Source of the DNA: Symsagittifera roscoffensis
Lineage: Eukaryota; Xenacoelomorpha; Acoela; Convolutidae
Assembly (NCBI RefSeq): GCF_963678635.1
Contig: NC_087068.1
Coordinates: forward strand, 25,275,311-25,339,310
DNA length: 64,000 bases
Reading direction: 5' to 3'
Shown: positions 1 through 11,700 of the stretch, piece after piece
Layout: every line of letters starts with the position of its first letter
How positions within the stretch are numbered: position 1 is the stretch's first letter
Program-made: the position numbers and the translations under genes
Notes under the pieces: model-generated
Told to the model about the DNA's origin: nothing
The model's input: the letters and a program-made list of their open reading frames with translations, nothing else
Database searches by the model: none

Positions 1-1074
1 CTGATAAATGACCAAAATAAGAAAATTTACTCGGTTCAGTAACCATGAATCAAATATCATTTACAAAAATGAAGGATATTGAAGGCACCTTCATTGCTTA
101 TGAATAAATAAAAGACTATACCCACCGGAAATAGGTTTTTAAATTCCTGAGCACACATTAGTTATGGATTTACAATTCCAAGAAAAAAGGATTTAAAACG
201 AGATGAGGTGATAGATTATGAAAACTAAAATGATTATAATATTTCAATTAGTAAGTTTAGTGAGTAAGTTGTTAGGTTAATATTATTCTGAATAGTTGTC
301 GCAAGCAATTTCACCAGCACTTCAAATTTTCTACCAACTTACCAGAAAACACGCCATGACTACCGCTTCGCAAATATGGGGAAGACAATGTATATCACAG
401 TATACCGTCTCCATAACTAACTGCTTAACTAACTAGCTGAAACTAAACTAAACATATTGATGGCACAGATTCAACAAAAGGCGACAAATTTTGAAATACA
501 ATCACCCGCAGACAACACATCATCAAAGAGTTGACGACAAAGGGTAAAACCATTATTAACATTTGCACTAAGACACTCAATTCTTACATCAGAAGAAAAA
601 ATGTGTTTCTATCAAAACTGTTGAATTAACGTAGCAAATAAAGTTTGATCCATTATTTATTATTGATTTCATGTATGTAGTATTGTCGAGGTCCGTCAAT
701 GCTGTCAACGAAGAAAGAACCAACTGATCAGAAGAATTCATGTACAATATCTAATCTATTAGTTAAATTCAAGATTATCATGCCCTTTGTTAATTAAATG
801 CATTAGAGTCAAATCAAGTCACACCACTTAAAATCCAAGACAGTGGTTGCTTCTTCAAATTTCCGAGAAAACTCCAAAAACGACAAACGATCTTTGAAAT
901 ATTTCAGCAACTATAAGCAGATTTATGAGCGCGTTATGTTCTTCTCTTCTTTCGACAACAAAAACCGCAGCCAATCAAATGAAAATAAGTCGATTAAAGC
1001 AAATTTCAGTTGTAACTTACTATAACGAATACAAACAAAATTTTTTGGTTCTAGTCTAAGGACTATTAATATTT
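1..1074 (-). other. 3' flank / UTR of the MYPT-like gene
   Basis: No coding signal on either strand. On the minus strand it is the 3' flank after the TAA at 1075; an AATAAA hexamer lies at about 652-657 and could be the polyadenylation signal. Otherwise AT-rich and featureless. Confidence 0.4.
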
Positions 1075-2730
1075 TTAGTACTTGGTGTATGTGGAGTGAT
1101 GTTTCGAAGTGGCGGGTCTATCTCTCAGACTAGATGTTCGCCCAAGATTCTTAGTATCCGTCGGAGGAGATCGGTATCCGGAGGCACCTCCGGTCAAAGG
1201 TCTGGATCCCGACATTACAACGGGGTGAGTGAACTGATACAGATGACTTCCACTTCCCGAGGTATTCATTGCATTTCCACTGCTTCCTGATTGATACATA
1301 GGCTGAAACGAGTTTTCAATCGACGGAGGCGAGAACTTATAACGAGCTGATCCTTCTTTGAAGTACGCGTCTAAAGATCGATCGCTGTAGCTTTTATGAT
1401 AGGGTTCAGAGGGTAGACTATATCCTGGCTTCTCACTAAGAGATGAAACTGTGGGAGTGTATCTAACGTATCCTGATCTCAGAGGAATTGGAGGTGTTGC
1501 AGACGGATGGTGGTAGTGCATTCCTGCATCCCGTCTTTGCGAATAGTCTCCGCCCGCGCTGGTAGTGTAGCTCCTCGGAGGTAATGCAGGTGCTCTTTCC
1601 GAAGATGCTTTTACTGGTTCGTTGTAACTTGATTTTCTTTTCGGACCGCTTGAGTCAAATGGGATCGATCGCATCTCATAATAGTCCGACTTACTTTCGG
1701 TCGGAATAACTTTTGACACATAATCTATGTTAGAAGTTCCTTTGACTGACTTCGGGGTTTCGCTTCTATTATTCGATGACGAGTAGCCCCCGTGGTACTG
1801 AGATCCACCAGACGAGGAAGAATAACCTCCTGAACTTTTAGGTTGGCTAGCAATGAACGGAACCGCCACTGAAACATACTCCATCTGTTTCTTTCGTTGA
1901 CCTACTGGCGGCGTCGACGACTTTGCTTGGGTGAACACCATTGGCTTATAAGGCTTCGGCATTGCAACTGCAGATTTGATTGATGAATCACGAGCGCCGC
2001 TGTCCTGGTATGGATAGCCACTTGAATCTTTGGACGATTGGTACTGCGAGGAACTTGTCAGAGGTAACTGAACATTTGCATAGTCAGAAGAAGTTCGATT
2101 TCCGGCATTATTTGCTTTATTGCCAGTGGACCCTATATTTACAGCCGCATAGTTTTTGTAGTTGTCCGAGACGTGAGTTGGTGTGAACGCTGACTTGTAC
2201 TCAGTTTCGGTTGGTTTCAGTGATACCAGGGTCGGTGAATTGTCGTTACCTCTAGCTGCGATCTTCTGCACTTGTTGACTTTGAGATACGGTGTATGTAG
2301 TCGGATTAGTAGATGTAAGTGGTGCGTTAGTTGAAGAGTTAGTATAATTATAGAAATTAGAAGAAGAAGAGTTTAAGTTCACAGGAGCTGCCTGTGCTGA
2401 AGAAATAGAAGTTTGAGTTATATAATTTAGTGGGACATTTATTCCCCCTTGAATCTGTGAACTATTGGCGTAGGAGGTTCGGCTCTGGGCAGGAACCACC
2501 TGTGGTTGGGCCACATTGCGCGCGATAGCGTCATTCACATCACGAGAAGTGAGCCTAGCGTAGCGAGATGAGCGCTGGAACCCTACCTCTAGAGGTCCTG
2601 ATTGCTGCTTCTGGTCCTGCTGGCTCTGGCTATTACTGCTTTCTTGTGATGACTGCATTCCTTGAGGAGTAGGAGAAGTCAGCGCTGGAGATGACGTCAA
2701 GAATTTGCTCTCGATGCGCTCTCGTTCCTC
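1075..2730 (-). CDS. PPP1R12: MYPT terminal exon: long Ser/Tyr/Pro-rich tail
   Basis: Acceptor caatttttaccag at 2731 gives phase 0 and continues the RRSTQ exon as EERERIESKFLTSS, then about 540 residues to TAA at 1075. The tail is rich in Ser, Tyr, Asn, Gln and Pro, has an ALPPRSY SH3-type motif and many tyrosines in SxxY contexts, and ends in TYTKY. It has neither the second ROCK site nor the leucine zipper of vertebrate MYPT1. It may be a lineage-specific tail, or a separate gene's last exon wrongly joined. The only AATAAA-like signal I see is about 420 bp downstream, near 652. Confidence 0.6.
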   Translation of the reverse strand, partial: EERERIESKFLTSSPALTSPTPQGMQSSQESSNSQSQQDQKQQSGPLEVGFQRSSRYARLTSRDVNDAIARNVAQPQVVPAQSRTSYANSSQIQGGINVPLNYITQTSISSAQAAPVNLNSSSSNFYNYTNSSTNAPLTSTNPTTYTVSQSQQVQKIAARGNDNSPTLVSLKPTETEYKSAFTPTHVSDNYKNYAAVNIGSTGNKANNAGNRTSSDYANVQLPLTSSSQYQSSKDSSGYPYQDSGARDSSIKSAVAMPKPYKPMVFTQAKSSTPPVGQRKKQMEYVSVAVPFIASQPKSSGGYSSSSGGSQYHGGYSSSNNRSETPKSVKGTSNIDYVSKVIPTESKSDYYEMRSIPFDSSGPKRKSSYNEPVKASSERAPALPPRSYTTSAGGDYSQRRDAGMHYHHPSATPPIPLRSGYVRYTPTVSSLSEKPGYSLPSEPYHKSYSDRSLDAYFKEGSARYKFSPPSIENSFQPMYQSGSSGNAMNTSGSGSHLYQFTHPVVMSGSRPLTGGASGYRSPPTDTKNLGRTSSLRDRPATSKHHSTYTKY

Positions 2731-5700
2731 CTGGTAAAAATTGTATAGTGTTTCATTACCAGTCCGTTCATTGAGACACCTGTGAACGGACCTGTAGGTC
2801 CAATGGTGCTCTCTTAGGCAGTAAAATTGTTGTCATGGTTTGTAAATTTATTGACTACCCACAATGGAATTACCCGAAAACAGTTTATTATTATCATTAC
2901 CATATCAACAGTTGGACAGAAGAATTAATTTCTCTTCTCTGAGAGTAATGACTAATTTTCGTACCTTTTTGTCTTCCCTGATGGGGTGATGATGTGGACT
3001 TGCTAAGGCACTTTCCAGATCAGCGGCAGATATTCCCTAAACAGTATTATTCAAAATCTTCTTTCATCACTCAGAGGCGAAGCAGAGCTTCGAACCACTT
3101 GCGATACACCACGAACATTAAAACATCAAGTCGAAATAATGAAAAAAAACAAGGACAGCAAAAACAAAATCTATATAAGGCAACTAAGCCGACAAAACTT
3201 GAGCAGACAAACGAAAATTTAACAATTCAATTTTAACCAGAAAGTTTTTAATTGCACACGCACTGAAAAAAAAGTCCGGTCGGGACTCGAGCCCCAAACC
3301 TTATGATGCAAAGGCGACCTCATTACATTTGGGAAGGAACATGGAAGTTATTAAGGTTCAATAATAAAGCAAACTGAAAATTGGTAAGAAAAGTTGTTTA
3401 CGGGAAAATAATCTAGTTCCCGCTTACAAGAGACTTGGTCGCAATTTAGATCGCAAGTGTAATAACTGACTTACGCGCTTCGAACAACTCTTTCTTTTAA
3501 CACAGTACTAATCACACAAAAGTTTTATTGCTCGGAAATAGTAAAACTGCAAACTGCTCATGGAAAATGCTTATTTACCAATCTTAAAGTTTTTCATAAG
3601 ACCATTATACACTAAATTTGAAAGAGCTCAAGCCAAAAAAGGCAAAAGGCATTCTTTTAGTGTCTTAAAGTATCTTAAAACGTCGTCCTTTATCAATTTA
3701 GATTGACTAGTGGTCTCAAACAGTGACTTGCCTGAGTAGATCTGCGGGTGTTCCTTTCGAACCGAGCTCGCTGCTTACGAGTGATCTCTTTCTCCTCATT
3801 CTTCGGCAGCAAAATTGCACTGAAACAAAAACAAACACTAAATCATCACAGATTTATACTTCCCATAGATTTATACATTTACTATCAAAGGAATACGTTG
3901 AACCATGTTTACACAGCCGAAATTTAACATGTAAGATAACATCCACGTGACCTTACCCGATATCGACATTAAGAAGAAATAAGTGCCCTTCGCCAATCAG
4001 GTAGCGGTATCAATTCAAGTTTTACAATGCAAACAACCAACAGATAACCGTCAAAGCCAATTTTACTCCCAATTTAATTTTGAATACAATTTTGAATTAC
4101 GACAATACGCGAGTTTCGAATAATTTGATAATCCAAAGTCTGACTTTTTAAAGGTCTATGATGATAACGATCAGTCAAATACTTTAAAAGTTGCCTCAAA
4201 ACGAGTTGCCTCAAAGATCAAGCGCCGCTTTTTTAAATTCAATTAAAAGCGGACGCGTGTCGCTAGTCTTGGCTGCGTTATTAGATGGTTGTCAGCAGTT
4301 TTTGACCTTTGCATCTCTTAATGACGAATTGGCGGCAGTGTAAGCGACAGATAGGTGTTAACAACAGAGAAAGAGAAATGAATGAGCGGTTTAATTACTG
4401 GAAATTCTCACCTGCTTTCGGGACTTCTGTAAAATTCAGTTATTGGTTTTGAAATAAGATAAAAGCAAACGGGAATAATGTGATGACAAATAGCGATATA
4501 AAGGTATTTATCAAAGCATTGGTTACTAATACACCATTGCTTTTCCTTCGAAAGTTCGGTGCTAAAAAACGCGTAATTCAATTATTCAATTAAGTTGATG
4601 ACTTTGAAAAAATATATTCGTCATTTTTGAAATAGAGGCAAAGTTGCATTTCACAAAAATTTCGAAATCAAATATTACTGAAAACAGACGCTTTAGTTGG
4701 ATGATGACCTTTTGTTCACAAACTTGAAGTACATAGCTCACAAAAAGTGTCAATTAACTCAAGAAAACCACAAAAAATGACATTGGATTTTCAAAGAAAA
4801 GACACGACCCTGAAGCTCTTTGAACCTCCAGAATAGCTTATGATTAACACCATTGGGATGAAAACACCCAATTTGAAATAAATCTTCAAGAAAAAACATA
4901 GCCGACTGATAGTTGGAAATAGCAATGAACGCAAGAAAACTGGAAAAAAACTGACTTGTTTTTTTTTCATAAACCTTCAGCTTTTGAATTTCGAAGAAAA
5001 AATAGATGGCCTTAAAGATCTTTGAACTTGTAGGACAAATAATGACGGACAATTTTTCGTTAAAATTAACCCAATTTGAGAAAACTGGATCAATACGTAA
5101 AACTTAAATTTCGCTGTGAAATCTGATAATTAATTTACATTTTCGAAATCAGAAGTCGATCACGTTTTTCGTGACCTTTACACTTTTGCTGTTCGATAGT
5201 GGAGTTTGCCTTCTTTTTGACAACGGAAATGCACTGAACTTAAAAGAACCAGTCAAACCGCGAAAAATCAAAATTGAGCGTGAACAAATTTTAAGACTTT
5301 TCCTGAAAAAAAAAAGAAACAAAAAAAATCAGCGAAACCTTTACATGAATCTTCACTACGTTCATTACGCTCAAAAACTTCTACTTTCAAATTTCAACAC
5401 AAAGGCGAAGCACGAGAAAAGGCAGCTCTATAAGGTGCAATAATAAAAAAAATAGAAATAAGCCTCCAATTAGCCAAAATTCGTCTACATCTGAGATTCG
5501 AACCTCCGACAGAGAGATTAAGAGTCTCGCAACTAACCACTAAGCCATGGAAGCTTAATAGGTACCATTAACCACTCAGTCACAAAAAGTAGCAAAAGTC
5601 TGCAATTTCCAATGCTACAGTGAAATTTCCAAATAAGTGAACAATTTTATTTGCGAGTTAGTTTAGAAAAAAAGGTTCGTAATAATACACTTAGCTGATC

Positions 5701-8700
5701 GCAAGTGTAAAAAACAAATGGCTTTAAAGCTCTTTGAATTTCAATAATAAATTATCAGACACTGTTTTAAAAAAATTAACCCATTTTGAAAGTCCACTTT
5801 CGAAACTAGTAGTCGACCACCACATCTCTTGTGACAATGACATTTTTACTTTTTCATAGTGGAGTTTGCCTTCTTTATAATAAAGGATATGAACGGATTT
5901 TAAAATCTCATAATTAACCAAAAAAACTCCAAAAAAATCCAGTTTGAGCTTAAAAATTTCGGACTTTATTCTAAAAAGCATAGCACAATTGGAAAAAAAT
6001 CATAAACGCAAGGAAAGAAAAAAACACAGACGTGTTTTTTTTTAAAAAGACTTCAACTGTCAAAATTCAAGAAAAAAAACTTTTAAAGCTTTTTGAAATT
6101 CATGAGCAATTTATGGAAGTTTTGATTGTTAAATTATCACAAACCGCGAAAACTCAAAATTGAGCCTTAACCAAATTGAGGACTTTTCCTGTAAAAACAA
6201 CACGTCCTATATGTGTCTTCCAAACTTGCACTTTAAAAGGTGCACCGTTTGTAGTTCGATTGTGTTCAAAATATTTTGATATAATGTCACTTCGACAAGT
6301 GGGTAAAAAAAGACAATGGCAGAGATGACTAGATTATAGACATTGCGAAAAGACAACGGAAAATGGACTCATTTGAAGGCTATTAACTTTTACAAGTTCA
6401 AGCAATGACAACTAGTTTAAAATGACAACTAGTTTAAAATGAAAATTAGTTTAAAATGACAACTACTTTAAAATGACACCTAGTTTAAAAAATCCAGTTT
6501 TTGAATTAGAAAAATTGCGGATTGTAAACGAACAAGCAACCACAGGACCTAAACAAAAATCGTTCATCAACACGCATCATTTTTTTTCATTTGCATCGAA
6601 AATGTTAAGACATTTTCAGAAAATTAATATCAAACACTCAACTCAGCTCCCAACTAAACAACAGGCTACTCAAATGGGACAGAGCAAAAAGCGACCTCGC
6701 TTTTTGGCGACCTAACTTTTGGTCCGAATTTTCTGCGCTGCAGTCTAATTTTGAAAAACGCTCAATAATGCAGTTGTTTTTAAGTCTTACTAAAAACGTT
6801 TCGTTTTTCACTTCCCCTAACAATTAGTATATATTGACGCCAAAGGCGCCTTCACAAAAATTTTTTAGGGTCTGCTGAAAACTAAAAAAAAATTAACAAT
6901 GCTAAGATAATGTTCAGAGAAGCACAAACAATAAGGCTTCGTAAAAACTATGAAGCGTGCGAATTGCATGCGAGTGTTCGGCAAACTCAAACATATTAAG
7001 ATTGTTATAAACAAATCAAATATTATAAGTACTAACTTGGGTGTCAGCTGCTCGCTTTCCAAGTCTTCCGCTGGTCTGATCGGAGGAGTCGTTCTGCAAA
7101 AAATAATGTCAGAATTATAAATTTAAGTTTAACTATACCTAGCTATCATTCTATCACGCTTCTTCCTGACGAGTACGGTTGAACATAAATACCTCGTACA
7201 CAAAGCAAACTATTATTTGCAAAAACAGAGAAGTATAAAACTTATGAACAGTTTTCGGATTTAATTCCAACTATTTGAAAAATCTTCGCCTGAGCATTGC
7301 CAACTCAATTTTTGCAGGATTCAAATAGATAATCTGTATCATGAAGCAGATGTTTATACCATTTAAGTAATCCTTGGTTCTATCCACTCAGGGATACAAA
7401 GGTTTACAAAAATGTTTGTTTGTTTCTCGATTTTTTAGAAGTCCATTTAATGAAAAACATGCCATGAAGACAATTGAAATTAAATTACCATCAAAACAGA
7501 ACTTACTTAGCAATAACAAAGCCGACAATACTTAAGCAAACACCCGTTGAGCTGAAAAACCAGTTGTTAACTACTGTTCACCCCGCCTACTCCCCCCTCC
7601 CCCGCCAAATATATATTTCTAAAAACCCAAAAACTGAACCTCTGAAATTATAGCAAATCGGAGTCGGTCAATTTACAACCAGCCTAAGCAACAAAATTCA
7701 AAACGCTCATAATAAGTATTTTGGTTGACGAAAGTATACGAAAGTTTCTTGCCTGGAAAAAATTCTATGTTCCGATTTGATAACGCTTGCTAGTCACAAG
7801 CGCAAGCATTGATGTCTGATAATATTTTGATAATGGCGCAGTGAAATTTTTTCTTCTGAATTTCTAAATTAATAACTTCTGGATTTAGGGAGCGTATTAA
7901 ACGAGAAGACTTACTGTGAATCTCCTACTGATGGCAAGTTCTGATTGGCACTTTCTTCCTCTGATTTTCCATCATTGCCCTTCACTGCAATTGTCAACCC
8001 AGCATCATTATTTTCAGTTTTATCTTTACTAGACGCGCCCTTTTTAACCCTCCAAGACGCTGTTCGCTTTACACCACCTGTAATCAATGAGTCGCCAGGT
8101 GCTGCGATATTGGGTTCCCCTGAGTTCGAAGCTTGATTATCAACTTTGTTTCGGTTTTCTTCATTTTCACTTGTCGATTTTGAGTCGGCTGATGACACGC
8201 TTTCTTGGCTAAGTAAATTAAAATCAGTAAACGGTGGCTTCTTAGGCTTCTCGTCTATCTGTTTAATGACGTCAGGAGTCGAGTCGATTTTAGAGAAGTC
8301 GGGCCTCGTGATGACTGCTTCTTGTGTTTCAGTCTTGACTTCCTAAAATGATTTTCATAATAAAACAGCGTAGTTTGAAGTAGAACATGAAATTTCTCAG
8401 GAAGTTCGAAAAAACTCAATCAGTTCAAACTTGTCTTCGTAATCTTGAAAAACCTTTTAAGCGGATATTTCCAGCCATCGTTGCTCTATTTCTAACCCAA
8501 ATTCGCAAAATTAAACTTTTTGATTTATTATAAAATGTTCTATGCAAAAAATGGTTTAACTGATTTTTAAAGTTTTAAGTTGATGCTGCTTCATGCAAAA
8601 CAAGAACTAAATGATGTTATGTTTTACTTATCGTTTTATATTACTTTTTTAGAGTAAACCAGTGCCAAGTTTCTACCTGCATATCCGCACAAGTTCCCGA

Positions 8701-11700
8701 TTCTAGCCTGAGTTTACCCTCCCATTTCTTCCAGTTTTAGAGAAATCAATTTTTCTTCAAAATTTTTTTAAAACGTGATGACAAATTTCCATTTTTGGTC
8801 TAGAATGTGAGCATTATGTGAGCCCAGAATGTCTAGGATGAGAGCCCATTATATCGATATTGATTGATTTCAACCGATTAGACTTTCAGTGAGTACTCAG
8901 AGTGCTTTTCGACTATCGACTCCCAAGTTATTCAATTTGATGATCTTCGGTATTTTTTCTAAATTTATAACCATAACTATGGATAAATAAATTCTATCTA
9001 ACTATTGCAATTTGTATGCAATAAAAAGTAAAAATGTAAATTAATTACCTTTGGTTTGCGTGACACTGTCACTTTAGGCTGCAGCCGAGGCACCGGTTCT
9101 TCAGATTGCACTGCACGATTGAACGGCATCTGGAACTGCACGGAAGATCCCTTCATAGGCACGACATCAATCTTGTCGACTCTTCGTTTAACCTTTTCAG
9201 CCGACGACTTCGATTCTGGTTCTGCTGACGATGCAACTGAGGATTTCGATGACGTAGCTGATCTAATTGATGACTCACTTTCACTTCGGCCCGACTGTTC
9301 TAACTCTTTTACGATCTCGTCAAATGCCCCACTTTTGGTTTCCTCTCGTTTTGTTTCGTCTGCATTTGAAAGGTTTTCTTTGTCATCTGCCGGGAGTTTA
9401 CGCGATGGTTCGGGCTCCCTAATTGAGGCTGTAAAAACTACAGTTTTTTTCAATTTGGAACGAAATCTATGGCAGAGAAACAAAGGCCATATAACAAAGC
9501 CTATATATCGAGACTAGCAGCTCAGAAAAAATATCGAAGCAATTGAGGTTTACAAGCTTGAGTCTAGTATCGTGTCAAGATTCCAAGTTTTGTCTGCTTG
9601 CCAGTGATGCCTATTTCATCATACTTTCAAACATATAATCTTGAAAAAAAAATACATTGAAAATTGAAACGTGTGCACTTACATGCGATTGAGCTAATCA
9701 TGCTGCCGGTATCGTCATTGTCTCCTGCAGCAGTACTTTCTTCCACTTTGTTGGTTGTCGCTTCTCTAGTCGAGGATCCCGCTGCCACTTCTGCATCTTT
9801 GACCATCTCTTGTTTCACTGCTTCTGAACTTCCTTCGCTTGCACTTTTACCTTCAACGTAATTTCGGAGATATGTTAATGTACCTTTTTAATATAATCGG
9901 ATTTTGTTTAATATACCCGCCTTAATGTAGAAGGGCGAAATATGATATAAAGTACAAAATTGCAAAAAAAAAGTTTTCATTCTTTCCTCGCATATACAGG
10001 TCACCGCCCCAAGCTTTTGGTGTCAAGTTTCCTTTTCAACTCCTTTTGATATAAATTCTATTTACAATTCGCGAAACTTTACCTCCAGTAGATACAATAT
10101 GGAACCCAAGGTCATCTTCTGGAGGTGTAGCCGGAGTAGCAGGAATCGAGGGCAGGGGTTCCGAAGCCTGTTTCCTGATTTCGATCTTCTCTAACTCTTT
10201 GTCCTTGAGCTTGAAAGAACTCTCCTTGTCGACGATGCTACTTCGACAAACCGAGCTTCTAAAATCCACGTAAAATTTATTACCGAATTCTTTTTCAAAT
10301 ACGAAGATGGTGTATGACATTTTTTCTGATACAAGCTCTTCTACAATCATACTACCATGGAGTAGTTTTTCAAAAAGTAAACGTGAAATTCTTGGGTGAT
10401 GTTATCATCAATTCAAAACAATCAATTATTTTTTTTACACGGAATTTATTCGATATCTAAACGGGAATTTAATTGGAAAAAAGTCCAAATCGAGAAAATA
10501 TGTTTGAAAACAACGAATCCAACTATATCAATTATATGTTTTTTTTAAATATTCTGAGCCCTAGTGTGGTTATTATTTATGACTGAGCTGTTGGTTATAG
10601 ATATACAGATCCAAAATCCAGCTCAGAAGCGAATTGCTCTTTTATTCAATCTACAAATACATGATATTAAATGATTTGGAAACAATTCGTTACAATTTGA
10701 GTTACCGATTCATTACTTTCATCTATAGACGCAAATTAAAGACACTGAATATGACCATTTCCTGGCGGGTGATTATGAACTTCGATGTTATTTTACATCT
10801 TTCACAGATTTAACAAATGAAAATACCTGTCTGCGCGGCTAGAGAAGAAAACCGAAATAAACTATAATTATAGCTCACAGAATTGAAAAAACCGTTAATG
10901 AATTGAGGGAGAAGAAACAAAACCAGGAGCGGATTTAGGGTGTGCGGGAGGGGAGTAAAGAGCCCAACTTTACTTCAAATCCTACTAACATAGCCAACTA
11001 ACAGTTGGAAAAGAGTAATGAACGCAAAGAAACTGAAAAAAAAAAAAACTTAATTTTTCAAAAAATTTGAGGAAAAAATTAGATGGCCTTAAAGCTCTTT
11101 GAATTTGTAGAACAATTTATGATGGACCCGTTTTTGTTAAATTAACCCAATTTGAGAAAACTGGGTCAATAGGTAAAACTTTTATTTCGCTGGAAAATCT
11201 CATAATTAATTTCCCTTCTCGAAATTAGAAGTCGATCACGTTTTTTGTGACCCTTACAATTTTGCTGTTCGATATTGAAGTTTGCCTTCCTTTTAACAAT
11301 AGAAAATTAAAAAAAAAACAGTGAGTCAAAACGCAAAAACCAAAATTGAGCGTGAACAAACTTTCAGACTTTTTCCTGAAAAAAAAATCAGCAAGACCTA
11401 TATAAGAGTACTCAGTACGTTCATTTACTCTTGAAAACGGTTACAATTACACTAAGAGTAATCACCCTTAGTGCAGGCGTAACTGATGTCCTTTTAGCCT
11501 CTTATGATACCAAGCTGTTAGCCTATTATTCCTAAATGTTTTTGTCGTTTTATTGAGTACCAATCAGGTATATTGAGTATCAATACTCTAACGGGTATCA
11601 AAAAATTCTCATTTTCTACGAGTTTACCGAATGGGTTTCTTCTATACATTAGATCAGATTTTCTATCTATTTAAATCAAGGGTAAAAAAGATAAAAAGTC

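Noticed and set aside
2730-2832. Extension of the last MYPT exon upstream to about 2812
   Set aside because: The frame stays open to 2832, but the only AG acceptors there (about 2813, 2811) give the wrong phase; the acceptor at 2731 is stronger and in phase.
5485-5560. Functional tRNA gene
   Set aside because: A and B boxes are present but I cannot form acceptor and anticodon stems; the context is repetitive.
9056-9517. 153-codon plus-strand open frame
   Set aside because: It is the antisense of MYPT exon 10, whose splice sites and phases fit the minus-strand gene.
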